64,000 bases of DNA, from NCBI GenBank assembly GCA_020636225.1, contig JACJYI010000004.1, forward strand, positions 1 to 64,000. Reading direction: 5' to 3'. The stretch is from Lewinellaceae bacterium (GTDB taxonomy: Bacteria; Bacteroidota; Bacteroidia; Chitinophagales; Saprospiraceae). The notes under the pieces are model-generated. The model was given only the letters and a program-made list of their open reading frames with translations. It had not been told where the DNA came from and made no database searches. The position numbers and the translations under genes are program-made. Shown here one piece after another: positions 18,149-26,566 of this stretch. Position 1 is the stretch's first letter; each line of letters begins with the position of its first letter.

Positions 18149-18610
18149 ATGGTGCGAGAAGACATCCTTGTCAAGCTGCGGCGATATTGCGACTACCAGG
18201 ATCGCTGTCACCAGGACGTACGTCGCAAGCTGTTGAGCCTCCAGGTATACGGTGATGAGCTGGAAGAGGCCATGGCCATCCTGATCGAGGAGGACCTGCT
18301 GAACGAAGAGCGGTTTGCCCGAAACTTTGCCCGGGGCCGGCACCGGATCAAAGGCTGGGGTCGCCACCGGATCAGGCGCGAACTCAAGCTTCGCCAGATC
18401 AGTGACTATTGCATCCGCAAAGCCATGGAGGAGATCGAGGAGACGGAATACCGGCAGCAGCTCCTGCAATTGCTACATCGGCGGAGCATGCACCATCCAG
18501 CGGATTGGCCGACGGGAAAACGCATAGAGGACCTCCGCGAACATGCCATGCGCTGGGGGTATGAACTCCCCCTGATCGAGGAGGTCAGCCGGGATGTGCT
18601 CGAAAACTGA
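18149..18610 (+). CDS. recX: Regulatory protein RecX
   Basis: 153 residues. The family hallmarks are visible: repeated three-helix units, with LIEEDLLNEERFARNFARGRHRIKGWGRHRIRRELKLRQIS at about residues 47-87. RecX binds RecA filaments and modulates RecA activity in the cytoplasm. There is no recA in the window. Its start is set by the promoter box four bases upstream. The LytTR gene follows after about 80 bases. Confidence 0.87.
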   Translation: MVREDILVKLRRYCDYQDRCHQDVRRKLLSLQVYGDELEEAMAILIEEDLLNEERFARNFARGRHRIKGWGRHRIRRELKLRQISDYCIRKAMEEIEETEYRQQLLQLLHRRSMHHPADWPTGKRIEDLREHAMRWGYELPLIEEVSRDVLEN

Positions 18611-18693
18611 GCTTGACCGGTAGCCGACCAATCCCCATTTTCACAGGTCAGGAATGTGCGGAACTGGGTAAACTTGTTCAACACCCTATCGAG

Positions 18694-19074
18694 ATGAACG
18701 CCCAACCGCTATCACCGGCCATTGCATGGCCGGACCACCGAAAACTGGCCCTTCCCATCCTGGAGGGCTGGATGTTCCTTCCGACGGATTCGATCCGGTA
18801 CCTGGAAGCCCAGGGCAGCTACACGCTGCTCCATCTCAGCAATGGGCAACAGGTGCTGGTGAGCCGGAACCTGGCTGCCCTCGCGGTCCAGATCGACGAT
18901 CCGGTGTCCTTTGTCCGTATCCATCGGTCCTACATCGTCCATCTGGCCTTCCTGGAGAAGTTTGTCAAGACCAAGAGTCCGACCCTGCAGCTGGATGATG
19001 GTACAGCCCTGCCCCTGTCCCTCCAGCGCAAGGAAGAGGTGCTGGAGGCCATGCAGCAATTCTTCCGCTTCTAG
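18694..19074 (+). CDS. Stand-alone LytTR DNA-binding regulator
   Basis: 126 residues from the ATG at 18694. The whole protein is a LytTR domain: FLPTDSIRYLEAQGSYTLLHL, LAALAVQIDDPVSFVRIHRSYIVHLAFLEK and a closing LPLSLQRKEEV. No receiver or membrane sensor is attached, so it is either constitutive or works with an unlinked partner. A TTG at 18613 gives a longer version, but a promoter-like TAAACTTG at 18669-18676, 17 bases before 18694, supports the shorter one. Confidence 0.82.
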   Translation: MNAQPLSPAIAWPDHRKLALPILEGWMFLPTDSIRYLEAQGSYTLLHLSNGQQVLVSRNLAALAVQIDDPVSFVRIHRSYIVHLAFLEKFVKTKSPTLQLDDGTALPLSLQRKEEVLEAMQQFFRF

Positions 19075-19146
19075 GCCATGTCCATACCCGACGTGGGAAG
19101 GCTTGATTCTGGCTCCGTGATGAACCAGCCAGCGCAGAAAATTGTC

Positions 19147-19154
19147 TATACTTG
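19147..19154 (+). promoter_or_regulatory. Probable -7 box of lspA
   Basis: TATACTTG, one base off consensus. It covers the TTG at 19152, which argues that translation begins at the TTG at 19179. Confidence 0.4.
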
Positions 19155-19178
19155 CAGGCCAAACACATCCATTCTCCC

Positions 19179-19862
19179 TTGAAACGACTCCCCTTTGTTC
19201 TGCTGGTCATTGTTCTGGTCCTGCTCATCGACCAGTCGCTGAAGATCTGGGTGAAGACCCATATGGAGATCGGCGAGGAATTCCCCATTCTCGGCCAATC
19301 CTGGGCCTTTATCCACTTTGTGGAGAATGAGGGGATGGCCTTTGGCTGGGAGATCCCGGCGGCATATGGAAAACTGATCCTTTCCCTGTTCCGCCTGGGG
19401 GCGATCGTGTTCTTGAGCTACATCCTGTACCAGCTGATGCAAGCCAAAGCCAGCCGGGGCCTGCTGATCTGTTTTGCCCTCATTTTTGCGGGAGCCCTGG
19501 GGAACATCATTGACAGCGTGTTCTATGGACTCATCTTTTCCGCATCGCCCTATCATGGGGGTGTAGCCACCATGTTCCCCGAAGCCGGTGGCTATGCAGG
19601 TCTGCTCCATGGCAAGGTGGTCGACATGTTCTATTTCCCGATGATCGAGTCGGTGTGGCCGGCCTGGGTACCGTTCGTCGGCGGCCAGTCCTTCCTGTTC
19701 TTCCGCCCGGTCTTCAATGTGGCGGATGCCTCGATCTCCGTCGGGGTGATCATGCTCCTGCTCTTCTATCGGTCCTATTTTACCCAGGAAACCAAACCGG
19801 AACGGACAGATGAACGTCCAGGCGAGGCAACACCAGACACGTTGGACGTGAAGGTGGAGTAG
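19179..19862 (+). CDS. lspA: Lipoprotein signal peptidase LspA
   Basis: 227 residues with a TTG start (a TTG at 19152 would add nine). Four membrane segments and both catalytic Asp motifs are present: GALGNIIDSVFYG and FNVADASISVG. The enzyme cuts lipoprotein signal peptides before the lipidated Cys at the inner membrane; several substrates are encoded in this window. It is longer than the E. coli enzyme because of an inserted loop (MFPEAGGYAGLLHGK to FVGGQSF) and a charged tail, both usual in Bacteroidota. Confidence 0.92.
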   Translation: MKRLPFVLLVIVLVLLIDQSLKIWVKTHMEIGEEFPILGQSWAFIHFVENEGMAFGWEIPAAYGKLILSLFRLGAIVFLSYILYQLMQAKASRGLLICFALIFAGALGNIIDSVFYGLIFSASPYHGGVATMFPEAGGYAGLLHGKVVDMFYFPMIESVWPAWVPFVGGQSFLFFRPVFNVADASISVGVIMLLLFYRSYFTQETKPERTDERPGEATPDTLDVKVE

Positions 19863-19864
19863 GA

Positions 19865-19892
19865 CCTCCTTTTGACTGCAGGAGGATTTTTT
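19865..19892 (+). terminator. Probable Rho-independent terminator after lspA
   Basis: CCTCCT (19865-19870) and AGGAGG (19880-19885) form a six-base stem with a nine-base loop, followed by ATTTTTT. It lies directly after the lspA stop. Confidence 0.55.
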
Positions 19893-19921
19893 CCGAAATG
19901 TGTGGAAAATGTGACAAGCAG

Positions 19922-20239
19922 TTACCGCTTGCCGATCGCCTCGTTGTAACGACGAATGGCTTTCACTGCCTTGTCGATGGTATCGTAGTTGAGGGTATAA
20001 TGCACGTACTTGCCATCGCGGTCGGACTCTACCAACTGGGTATCCCGCAGAATGCGCAGGTGCTGGGAGGTAATAGACTGCTCCAATTTCAAGGTATTGT
20101 AGATCTTGTTGACGTTGATCGCCTGATTCTTGTCGATGAAATCCAGGATCTTTAAGCGTAGCGGATGAGCGAGAGCACGTAACAGCTCCGACGACAAATG
20201 CAATTTGTCGCTGTCAATCCCAACCTTGACTCTCTTCAT
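19922..20239 (-). CDS. ArsR/SmtB-type winged-helix regulator (copy 1)
   Basis: 105 residues. The winged helix is clear: LLRALAHPLRLKILDFIDKN, then the recognition segment LKLEQSITSQHLRILRDTQLVESDRDGKYVHYTL. No metal-binding Cys pair is present, so the signal is not obviously a metal; some ArsR proteins of this kind sense redox state or act without a ligand. It is a diverged paralogue of the next gene (20481-20819), from which it is separated by a terminator-like hairpin. Confidence 0.87.
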   Translation of the reverse strand: MKRVKVGIDSDKLHLSSELLRALAHPLRLKILDFIDKNQAINVNKIYNTLKLEQSITSQHLRILRDTQLVESDRDGKYVHYTLNYDTIDKAVKAIRRYNEAIGKR

Positions 20240-20320
20240 GATGGCGCGTTGTACTGAACAAGTAGTTTACCTGCTACAAATATCCACTTTTAATCCTTTT
20301 TGCCCAATACTGTGAACTAA

Positions 20321-20354
20321 AAAATGCTGTAAATCCATTGACTTACAGCATTTT
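20321..20354 (-). terminator. Terminator-like hairpin between the two ArsR genes
   Basis: A perfect 12-base inverted repeat (AAAATGCTGTAA, 20321-20332; TTACAGCATTTT, 20343-20354) with a ten-base loop. On the minus strand the stem is followed by TTTTTTAG, as expected for a terminator of copy 2. The stem is AT-rich, so an operator role is also possible. Confidence 0.45.
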
Positions 20355-20480
20355 CTACGCCTGTTACAAATAGCGATATGAAGGTATATAATATTACATA
20401 TTCTCTTATCTGCCACCTCATTAGGCCTGTGGGGCCAAGGTGAAAATCGGGGAATTCCCGGGTGAAAGAATTGTTAAAAA

Positions 20481-20819
20481 TTAAGCGGCCAGTTCCTCAA
20501 CCAAACGCGAAATCTGTGACAATCTCTCACGATCCAGCATGTAATTGATGAATTTGCCCCTGCGTTGGGTGATCACCACTCCCGCCCGACGAAGAATGGC
20601 CAGGTGTTGGGAAGCCACTGACTGTTCGAGGCGAAGTTTGATATAGATATCGGTGACGGTCATGCTTTCGTGTTCCTCCAAAAGGTCGATGACGCTCTGC
20701 CGCAGCTTGTGGTTGACGGCGCGGAGGACCAATACCGCCTTTCGGAGCTCGGCATAGTCCAGCTGAATATCATTCTTCCCTTTCTTCAGAATGACAGTTT
20801 CATTTTTCTGTTTTCTCAT
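20481..20819 (-). CDS. ArsR/SmtB-type winged-helix regulator (copy 2)
   Basis: 112 residues with LRAVNHKLRQSVIDLLEEH and the recognition segment LRLEQSVASQHLAILRRAGVVITQRRGKFINYML, closely parallel to copy 1 (LEQSxxSQHLxILR is shared). A Lys-rich N-terminal extension precedes the fold. No metal-site Cys is seen. A perfect long palindrome that contains a promoter box (20958-20984) lies upstream and suggests autoregulation. Which genes it controls is unknown; none of the neighbours is a transporter. Confidence 0.86.
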   Translation of the reverse strand: MRKQKNETVILKKGKNDIQLDYAELRKAVLVLRAVNHKLRQSVIDLLEEHESMTVTDIYIKLRLEQSVASQHLAILRRAGVVITQRRGKFINYMLDRERLSQISRLVEELAA

Positions 20820-20957
20820 GGGTCGTTGTTCTTGTGGCGGTTTCCCGATCCAGTTCTTTTCTTGCGAATTCTATACCAAAATGTCCTCGAACCCGTTCAT
20901 CCAGCTTCTTTCCACTGGGCCTTTCCCCGGGCCGCATGGAATAAAAGACTATATGAA

Positions 20958-20984
20958 TGACAAATATATTATAAATATTTGTCA
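20958..20984. promoter_or_regulatory. Palindromic operator overlapping a minus-strand -7 box, upstream of arsR copy 2
   Basis: Ten-base arms TGACAAATAT and ATATTTGTCA, perfectly inverted, seven bases apart. On the minus strand the same bases contain TATATTTG (20961-20968), an exact -7 box. AT-rich palindromes of this size are typical ArsR/SmtB sites. The box is 140 bases from the annotated start, so a leader exists or the start lies further upstream. The rest of 20820-21144 shows no gene. Confidence 0.55.
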
Positions 20985-21144
20985 CACGTAAGGATACTGA
21001 TGATCAAACCATCGATAGCCATACAGGTTCAAGATGTCAGGCAATCCGAAGACGGCCCGGCGTTGTAGGTAAAGGGGGATTCAGGGTATCCGGCAGTGCA
21101 AGAATTGCCGAATGACTTATAGAATACAAAAGACCGTGCCAATC

Positions 21145-21843
21145 TCAACCGGAGACATCCCCGGGAAATACACTTTTCGGAACGGTCACCCCGGGCGGTT
21201 TGAGATAGGCAGGCTCTACATAGGCCAGATCAGCCCAGTCGGACCGGGAAAACTTCTCTTCTGCCATCCCGGCCATCTGGCTGGCCAGGCAGCGGATACC
21301 GCTGTCCTGCAGGTGGGGGATCGGCCAATGATCCAGCACTTTCTCCGCTCCATCTCCGCTGACCCAGACGGGCCCGTCGGCCGATGATATCCATGTTTCC
21401 CAGTCAGTGGTATCCAGCACGACCGGTTCCGGTCCTCTGTACTCTCCCTGCCGACTCATCTGCAAGTACACTTCCTTCCGCCGGGCATCGATCGCACTGA
21501 GGTAGGCCAATCCGTCTGGATGGGCCGCCTGCGTTGCAGCGATCATCACCTCCAGGGTGGGCAAGACCAGCAAGGGGATCCCCAGGCCATAGGCCAAGCC
21601 CTTGGCCGTGGACAACCCGACCCGAAGGCCGGTATATGATCCGGGACCGTTGCTGACCGCAATGGCATTCAACTGGTCTGGGGTGATCGAGGCCTCCTTC
21701 AGGCAGTCCTGGATGAACACCGCCAGCTTCTCGGCGTGGACATATCCCGCATCCGAGCTTTTTTCAATGATCACCTCCCCATCACGGGCCAACGCAGCCG
21801 AACAATTGGCCGTAGAGGTCTCGATCAGCAGGATCAACGCCAT
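21145..21843 (-). CDS. tsaB: tRNA threonylcarbamoyladenosine biosynthesis protein TsaB
   Basis: 232 residues from the ATG at 21843. The ASKHA fold is seen from LLIETSTANCSAALARDG and VSNGPGSYTGLRVGLSTAKGLA to AIDARRKEVY. TsaB partners with TsaD and TsaE to make t6A37 in tRNAs that read ANN codons. It is the last gene of the minus-strand operon starting at 25772 and overlaps the preceding gene by ten bases. Confidence 0.92.
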   Translation of the reverse strand: MALILLIETSTANCSAALARDGEVIIEKSSDAGYVHAEKLAVFIQDCLKEASITPDQLNAIAVSNGPGSYTGLRVGLSTAKGLAYGLGIPLLVLPTLEVMIAATQAAHPDGLAYLSAIDARRKEVYLQMSRQGEYRGPEPVVLDTTDWETWISSADGPVWVSGDGAEKVLDHWPIPHLQDSGIRCLASQMAGMAEEKFSRSDWADLAYVEPAYLKPPGVTVPKSVFPGDVSG

Positions 21844-22520
21844 AGTTCTGTCTGTTTTACCCCGTTGCGCTTCCGCCCGGGCAGGGATCGGCGCAACCGC
21901 AGCACCTCCCGGCTGCTGGTCAGATAAAGCCACCCTTCTCCCCCCAGCAGGACAGCCCATCCGGCCAGAAAGAGGCCATTCCGAAGCAGCATCACATCCG
22001 CTACCCATGCGCCGGCGAACGGCCGGACCCACAAAGTCTCCAGCACCAGGACCACCACTGTGGACAGAAACAGACCGATGGACCAGGCCCGGATGCCCTG
22101 CCGGATCGTCTTTCTCGAGCGCATACCACACTTGACCAGAAACCTGGAGGCCAGCTCATGAGCGGGATCCAGCTTGAGCAGTTCCGTCAACACGTGAACG
22201 CACTGCCCTTCCTTGCCCACATGGAAACAGGCAGCTGCCTTGCGATACAGGAAATGATGGAAGAGATCCTTGTCGCGAGTGGTGAACACCTGGCGATCCA
22301 CTGCCATGGCGATCCCTTCGTCAACCCGCCCGAGAAACAGCTCATACTCCCCGCACTCGAACAAGGCATCCAGATAGATCACCAGTATATCGTAGAATTC
22401 GTCCTGGTCCAGCTGACGGATCGCGGCTTCATGCTTCTCAAAATACCGCCTCACCGCCTGATGCGCGTCGGATTGCAGACGCAGGATCTGTTGGCGGATC
22501 GGATGGCGTGATGGATTCAT
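21834..22520 (-). CDS. Hypothetical membrane protein with helical-repeat N-terminus
   Basis: 228 residues. The first 150 residues are helical with TPR-like features (LVIYLDALFECGEYELFLGRVDEG, FLYRKAAACFHVGKEGQCVHVLTELLKLDPAHELA). Two membrane segments follow (IGLFLSTVVVLVLETLW and LLRNGLFLAGWAVLLGGEGW) and then a basic tail. It is a conserved-looking Bacteroidota protein of unknown role. Its ATG overlaps the stop of the cyclase gene (ATGA), and it overlaps tsaB at the other end, so it is firmly within the operon. Confidence 0.75.
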   Translation of the reverse strand: MNPSRHPIRQQILRLQSDAHQAVRRYFEKHEAAIRQLDQDEFYDILVIYLDALFECGEYELFLGRVDEGIAMAVDRQVFTTRDKDLFHHFLYRKAAACFHVGKEGQCVHVLTELLKLDPAHELASRFLVKCGMRSRKTIRQGIRAWSIGLFLSTVVVLVLETLWVRPFAGAWVADVMLLRNGLFLAGWAVLLGGEGWLYLTSSREVLRLRRSLPGRKRNGVKQTELWR

Positions 22521-23275
22521 GGCAGAACAGTCAGCGGATAGATCAACGGTTTGGAAGGGCTTGCATCCAATACAAACGGAGCGATCTGAAGGTTCAACAG
22601 GTACAACCCATCCCGGCAGAAATCGGGCACATAGATCATTTCGGTGATAGTGGCTCCCACGCGGACATGATCCGGATAGCCCCACCAGACATGATGGGCG
22701 GCCAACACACCTCCATCATCCTCCCGGTCTACCGACGGGAGATCCACCAGCACATGCTCGACACCACAGTGGACCAACCAGTCTACCGCCCCTGCATCCA
22801 GATACGGTGGGTTGGTGCCCGTCCACTGTCGCCGGGCCTTTTCCTCGCCGTTCGGCATGGTGCGCAGGATGATGGCCTCGACCTCACCTGGCACCACGAT
22901 ATCGGTCAGCTGCTCCCGTTCGATCACCAGATCACCGGATTCCCGGCGTGTTGGATACAGGGTCAACAGGCGAGCGGTAAAGTGATATCGCTTCAGGCAG
23001 TCATTGACAGCGACCCGCTCCGTGGCAATATGGCCATAGCACTCGGTGTGGGTCCCATTCCCATGGGGGTTGAGCCGTACATCCATGAAATTGACCGATC
23101 CACCCAACCGGGTATCCCCGACAAAGGAGCCGGCGCGTACCGGTTCGGCCCGGAAGACGGGTGCACCATAGGCGTTGGGGCCTTCCGCATCGGGCACCAG
23201 GGGAATGGACAGGTCGATCGGTCGATCCAGATCGGCCTGACAGGCGATGCCCCGGATATGGCAGGTGATCTTCAT
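22517..23275 (-). CDS. Cyclase-family (kynurenine formamidase-like) hydrolase
   Basis: 252 residues. The metal-binding signature of the family is HGNGTHTE (71-78), a version of HxGTHxDxPxH, followed by GHI. KynB-type members hydrolyse N-formylkynurenine, but this group is broad and the substrate is not predictable; no other kynurenine gene is present. It sits in the operon directly after nadK (one base between stop and start) and overlaps the TPR-like gene by four bases. Confidence 0.8.
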   Translation of the reverse strand: MKITCHIRGIACQADLDRPIDLSIPLVPDAEGPNAYGAPVFRAEPVRAGSFVGDTRLGGSVNFMDVRLNPHGNGTHTECYGHIATERVAVNDCLKRYHFTARLLTLYPTRRESGDLVIEREQLTDIVVPGEVEAIILRTMPNGEEKARRQWTGTNPPYLDAGAVDWLVHCGVEHVLVDLPSVDREDDGGVLAAHHVWWGYPDHVRVGATITEMIYVPDFCRDGLYLLNLQIAPFVLDASPSKPLIYPLTVLP

Positions 23276-24157
23276 TCAGTTTCGCAGGTCGCGGCCCCAG
23301 GCCAGTTTTTCACGCATGGTGGACAGGAAGGAATATCCGTGGAACTGGATCAGTCGCAATGAAAACGAGGCTTTTCGAATGGCGATCTGATGCTCAGGGG
23401 TAATGGTGGCAAATCGGGAGTCCAGGGTACACAGGAAGCTGTCGGTACGCCCCCTCACCTCAAAGGACAACACCGCGCTGTCCGGAATGACAATGGGACG
23501 AACCCCCAGGTTGTGCGGGGCGACCGGACTGACCACAAAATTGCCGGAGGTCGGGAAGACGATCGGCCCACCCGAACTCAGGGAATACCCGGTACTCCCC
23601 GTCGGCGTGGCCACGATCAATCCATCAGCCCAATAGGTATTCATGAAATCCCCGTTCATGTAGGCATCAATGGTGATCATGGAGGAAGTATCCCGCTTCA
23701 GGATGGTAAAGTCGTTCAAGGCATAAGGGCAATCACCGAACAGCGGATCGCTGGATTCCAGCTGGAGCAGGGCCCGGTCCTCCAGATCGTAGCGACCGTC
23801 GACGAAGTCGCGGACGGCGTCGCCGATCTGACGCTCTTCGATGCCCGCCAGAAAACCCAGGCGTCCGAGGTTGATCCCGATGAGGGGAATGTTACTGTCC
23901 TGCACCAGGGTGAGGGCATTGAGAAAGGTCCCGTCGCCGCCCAGACAGATAAAGGCATCCGGCGCCTGGAGCAGCAGGCTGGCATGATCGCCAAAGATGG
24001 GATGATCGGTCACCAGCACATCATGGTCGGCCAGGGTCGATGCCAGATCCTCGAAAAGGCAATAGTCGATGCGATGACTGTCCAGAGCAGCAGTCAGGGT
24101 ATGCCATACCGGCAGATCTTCGGGTTTGAACACCCGGCTGTAGAGGGCAACATTCAT
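23276..24157 (-). CDS. nadK: NAD kinase
   Basis: 293 residues. It has the diagnostic GGDGTFLNA (73-81), the GINLGRLGFLA segment, NDFTILKRD, the TPTGSTGYSLSSGGPI loop and HNLGVRPIVIP. The enzyme phosphorylates NAD to NADP with ATP in the cytoplasm. It overlaps the upstream BamA-like gene by four bases. Confidence 0.95.
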   Translation of the reverse strand: MNVALYSRVFKPEDLPVWHTLTAALDSHRIDYCLFEDLASTLADHDVLVTDHPIFGDHASLLLQAPDAFICLGGDGTFLNALTLVQDSNIPLIGINLGRLGFLAGIEERQIGDAVRDFVDGRYDLEDRALLQLESSDPLFGDCPYALNDFTILKRDTSSMITIDAYMNGDFMNTYWADGLIVATPTGSTGYSLSSGGPIVFPTSGNFVVSPVAPHNLGVRPIVIPDSAVLSFEVRGRTDSFLCTLDSRFATITPEHQIAIRKASFSLRLIQFHGYSFLSTMREKLAWGRDLRN

Positions 24158-25608
24158 CGAATGGAGAAACTGGTCTGTAAAAATAGCCCATTCTCCCCGA
24201 GTCCGTTCACATTCCAGCGAAGGGTAAAGATCTTGTCGAAGAAGAAGCGCAGATCGATGCCGATACCGGCGGACATCAGCCAGCGGTCGCGGAGGGGGTT
24301 GTTCGCCCGGAAAAAGGGGTCGTGGACGATCCCGTGGTCGGTCATGGCCTGGAGGTAAATTTTTAACGGCAACGCCTTGAAGGCCGGGATAGAAAACCAG
24401 GATGGCCAGGGCAGGGGGATGTCCCGGTCCAGGATCCTGATCCGCCAGGCCGCCTGGACCAGGGCGTAATCCATGCCATCCACCACGTAATGTTCATAGC
24501 CGCGCACCAGCCGTTGGCCATAGCCCAGGGCGTTGTATTCAAAGAATCCGGGATTGGCCCGGTTCAATTGCACCCGACTACTGAGGATGCCTTCAAATCC
24601 GTGAAACGTGCCGGTGGGCAGATACCCGGCGATCTGGCCCTCTACCCACCACTTGTCGCGCAGGCCGGTGATGCCCAGCCCTTCCTTGACCATGTCGATG
24701 CTCAGGGCATGCCCCCGGAAGGCATAGGGTCGGTCATCCAGCCGATCCTTCTCGGCATGGGCCCACAAGGTGAAAAAGGCCATGTTCGGATCGGATTGCG
24801 GGAAGAAGTCCGGATTCAGCTCGCCGATCACTTGCGGATCGGTCTCGATATTCCGGAAGCTAATGCCGGAAGAGAACTTCCACACATAGTTCGGCCGATA
24901 CCGGACACTGATCTGGACCACTGACTTCCGCAACATCCATCGATCAAAATCCCGATAGAACAACTGGCGATCATCGGCAGAGCCGTAGTTGATCTCGCGG
25001 TATTGCTGTAGCTGCGCCAGGATGCCGGCACCCCAGGCCGGATGGCCGGGTATCTGGGGCAGGTTGTAGGCCAGTTCATATTTGTTGGCATACCCGTATT
25101 GGACCTTGGCCTTGAGCAGGTCGCCCCAGCCGGTCAGGTTGTAATGATTGATATAGAGGCCGAAATTGATCCGGTTGGGATCTCGGTAGAAATCCTCCCA
25201 CCAGACATTGAAGTTTCGGTCGGCCAGTTCGAAGATGGGGATCGGAAAGATATACCAGGCCTCCTTGACACGGATGCAGACATCCACCGTGTCCTGCCGC
25301 AGGTGGCAGGTATCCACCCGGGTCTTCAGGAACAACCCTGTATTGCCCAGCAGTCGCCTGCTTTCCATCATCTCTGCGGGGAGTTGATCGGCAGGGAGCG
25401 ACTGACCTTCCCGAAAGGTCATCTCCCTCAGCAGTACCGCGCGACGTGTTCGGTTATTCCCCTCGCACAGGATGGTGCCAATGACCAGGGAATCCTGGGC
25501 GGGCACCACGGCAGGAACGATGCACCACAACGACAGACAGATCCCGAATAACCGGACCAGTGAGGTGGCGTCATGAAACGTTGTCAGAAACGATCGGATG
25601 GATCCCAA
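24154..25608 (-). CDS. POTRA-containing outer-membrane protein, BamA/TamA-like
   Basis: About 484 residues from a TTG at 25608. A signal peptide (FGICLSLWCIVPAVVPAQ) is followed by a POTRA-like unit (VIGTILCEGNNRTRRAVLLREMTFREGQ, then LLGNTGLFLKTRV) and a beta-barrel of Omp85-like character with YFPxG-type aromatic strands and a closing FLQTSFSIR. With one POTRA and a short barrel it is smaller than BamA (usually five POTRA) and may be a lipid- or protein-transport relative. The frame is open up to 25680, but those codons lie inside the upstream small gene, so the start just after its stop is preferred. No ATG fits. Confidence 0.75.
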   Translation of the reverse strand: MGSIRSFLTTFHDATSLVRLFGICLSLWCIVPAVVPAQDSLVIGTILCEGNNRTRRAVLLREMTFREGQSLPADQLPAEMMESRRLLGNTGLFLKTRVDTCHLRQDTVDVCIRVKEAWYIFPIPIFELADRNFNVWWEDFYRDPNRINFGLYINHYNLTGWGDLLKAKVQYGYANKYELAYNLPQIPGHPAWGAGILAQLQQYREINYGSADDRQLFYRDFDRWMLRKSVVQISVRYRPNYVWKFSSGISFRNIETDPQVIGELNPDFFPQSDPNMAFFTLWAHAEKDRLDDRPYAFRGHALSIDMVKEGLGITGLRDKWWVEGQIAGYLPTGTFHGFEGILSSRVQLNRANPGFFEYNALGYGQRLVRGYEHYVVDGMDYALVQAAWRIRILDRDIPLPWPSWFSIPAFKALPLKIYLQAMTDHGIVHDPFFRANNPLRDRWLMSAGIGIDLRFFFDKIFTLRWNVNGLGENGLFLQTSFSIR

Positions 25609-25616
25609 GCGACGGT

Positions 25617-25772
25617 TTACATCGCCCGCATGGCCTTGACCAGGGAGGTCAGTACAAACGGCAGGGTAACCCAAAACCACTCGGGCTTGAAGATCAACAG
25701 GGCGATGGTCGCGACTGTAGAGACCAGAAAAAGCAGCCAGGACGACATGGTTGATGTGTTACTTTGCTCCAT
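25617..25772 (-). CDS. Small two-segment membrane protein heading the operon
   Basis: 51 residues. Two hydrophobic stretches (WLLFLVSTVATIALLIF and FWVTLPFVLTSLVKAM) with a short Lys-Pro-Glu turn between, and a Ser/Thr-rich N-terminus. It begins at an ATG with a consensus promoter box 17 bases upstream (25790-25797) and ends eight bases before the likely start of the BamA-like gene, so it is the first gene of the six-gene operon. The function is unknown. Confidence 0.65.
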   Translation of the reverse strand: MEQSNTSTMSSWLLFLVSTVATIALLIFKPEWFWVTLPFVLTSLVKAMRAM

Positions 25773-25789
25773 GAACTCGGATTTGATGA

Positions 25790-25797
25790 CAAAAGTA
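25790..25797 (-). promoter_or_regulatory. -7 box of the small-membrane-protein/bamA-like/nadK/tsaB operon
   Basis: TACTTTTG on the minus strand, exact consensus, with a TTG about 21 bases upstream that fits the -33 element spacing. Confidence 0.6.
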
Positions 25798-25839
25798 CAA
25801 TCTGTTCACCAAATTTGACAACCTGAACCGCGATTGACC

Positions 25840-26250
25840 ATGACCCGATCCATCTTATTCACTTTGCCCCCCTTCAGGAGAGGGTTTCATGTCATTACCC
25901 GGGAAGTCATCCAGGCCGTTGGCGAGCTACCCTCCGATGGTATCCTTCACCTGTTCATTCAACATACCTCGGCTGCCCTGGCCATCAATGAAGCGGCCGA
26001 TCCGGACGTGCTCACCGATTTTGAAGCCATCTTCGACCGGCTGGTACCGGAACACCTGCCCTTCCTCACCCATACCCTGGAAGGTCCGGACGACATGCCG
26101 GCCCATGTCAAGGCAGTACTGGCCGGACCGTCTGTCAGCATCCCCATCGTGCAGGGCCGCCTGGCCCTGGGCACCTGGCAGGGCATCTACCTGTGCGAGT
26201 TCCGGAATCGGGGTGGGGCCAGACATCTTGTGGCCAGCGTGATCACCTGA
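25840..26250 (+). CDS. YjbQ/UPF0047 family protein (secondary thiamine-phosphate synthase type)
   Basis: 136 residues from the ATG at 25840 (a TTG at 25834 would add two). Family motifs are present: FIQHTSAALAINEAADPDVLTDFE, HTLEGPDDMPAHVK, and RLALGTWQGIYLCEFRN. Members have weak thiamine-phosphate synthase activity but their main role is unsettled. It stands alone, divergent from the nadK operon. Confidence 0.88.
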   Translation: MTRSILFTLPPFRRGFHVITREVIQAVGELPSDGILHLFIQHTSAALAINEAADPDVLTDFEAIFDRLVPEHLPFLTHTLEGPDDMPAHVKAVLAGPSVSIPIVQGRLALGTWQGIYLCEFRNRGGARHLVASVIT

Positions 26251-26366
26251 ATGTTCCTTGTTCCTATGTTTCTGGTTTCTGTGTTCCTGTGTTCCTGATT
26301 TCTATGTTCCTGGTTCCAATGTTCCTGCGTTCCTGGTTCTTGGTTCCTATGTTCCTGGTTTCATGT
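26251..26366. repeat. Low-complexity TTCCTGGTTC-type repeat tract
   Basis: About 110 bases of imperfect repeats of words such as GTTCCTGGTT, GTTCCTATG and GTTTCTG directly after yjbQ. The same words recur at 58165-58206 and within the 153-base repeat at 58231-58503. Non-coding. Confidence 0.55.
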
Positions 26367-26412
26367 TGGTTGCGAATCGATGAAGATGAGTATCGTATTC
26401 ACCCTCCACCCC

Positions 26413-26500
26413 GTTTTGGTCATTCGATATTCGGATTTGGTGCTTGCCTGGCCGCCGGCAGGCGGGTTTGGAATTTGTCTTTTGGATTTTGGGTTTTCCC
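26413..26500. repeat. Copy of the GTTTTGGTCATT dispersed element with GCCTG/CAGGC palindrome
   Basis: Begins with GTTTTGGTCATT (26413-26424), the same 12-mer as one arm of the hairpin at 36135-36146, then TTTGGTGCTTGCCT and the inverted GCCTG-CAGGC at 26446-26463. Lies in the leader of the PBP gene. Confidence 0.5.
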
Positions 26501-26566
26501 CTGATATTCTGAAAATCCATAATATCCTAACTTGCGCTTCGTTCCTATCTCGCAACCTCCCAGAAC

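Noticed and set aside
17876..18469. Minus-strand open frame across DUF2256 and recX
   Set aside because: It covers two genes with clear family signatures on the other strand and has no protein features of its own.
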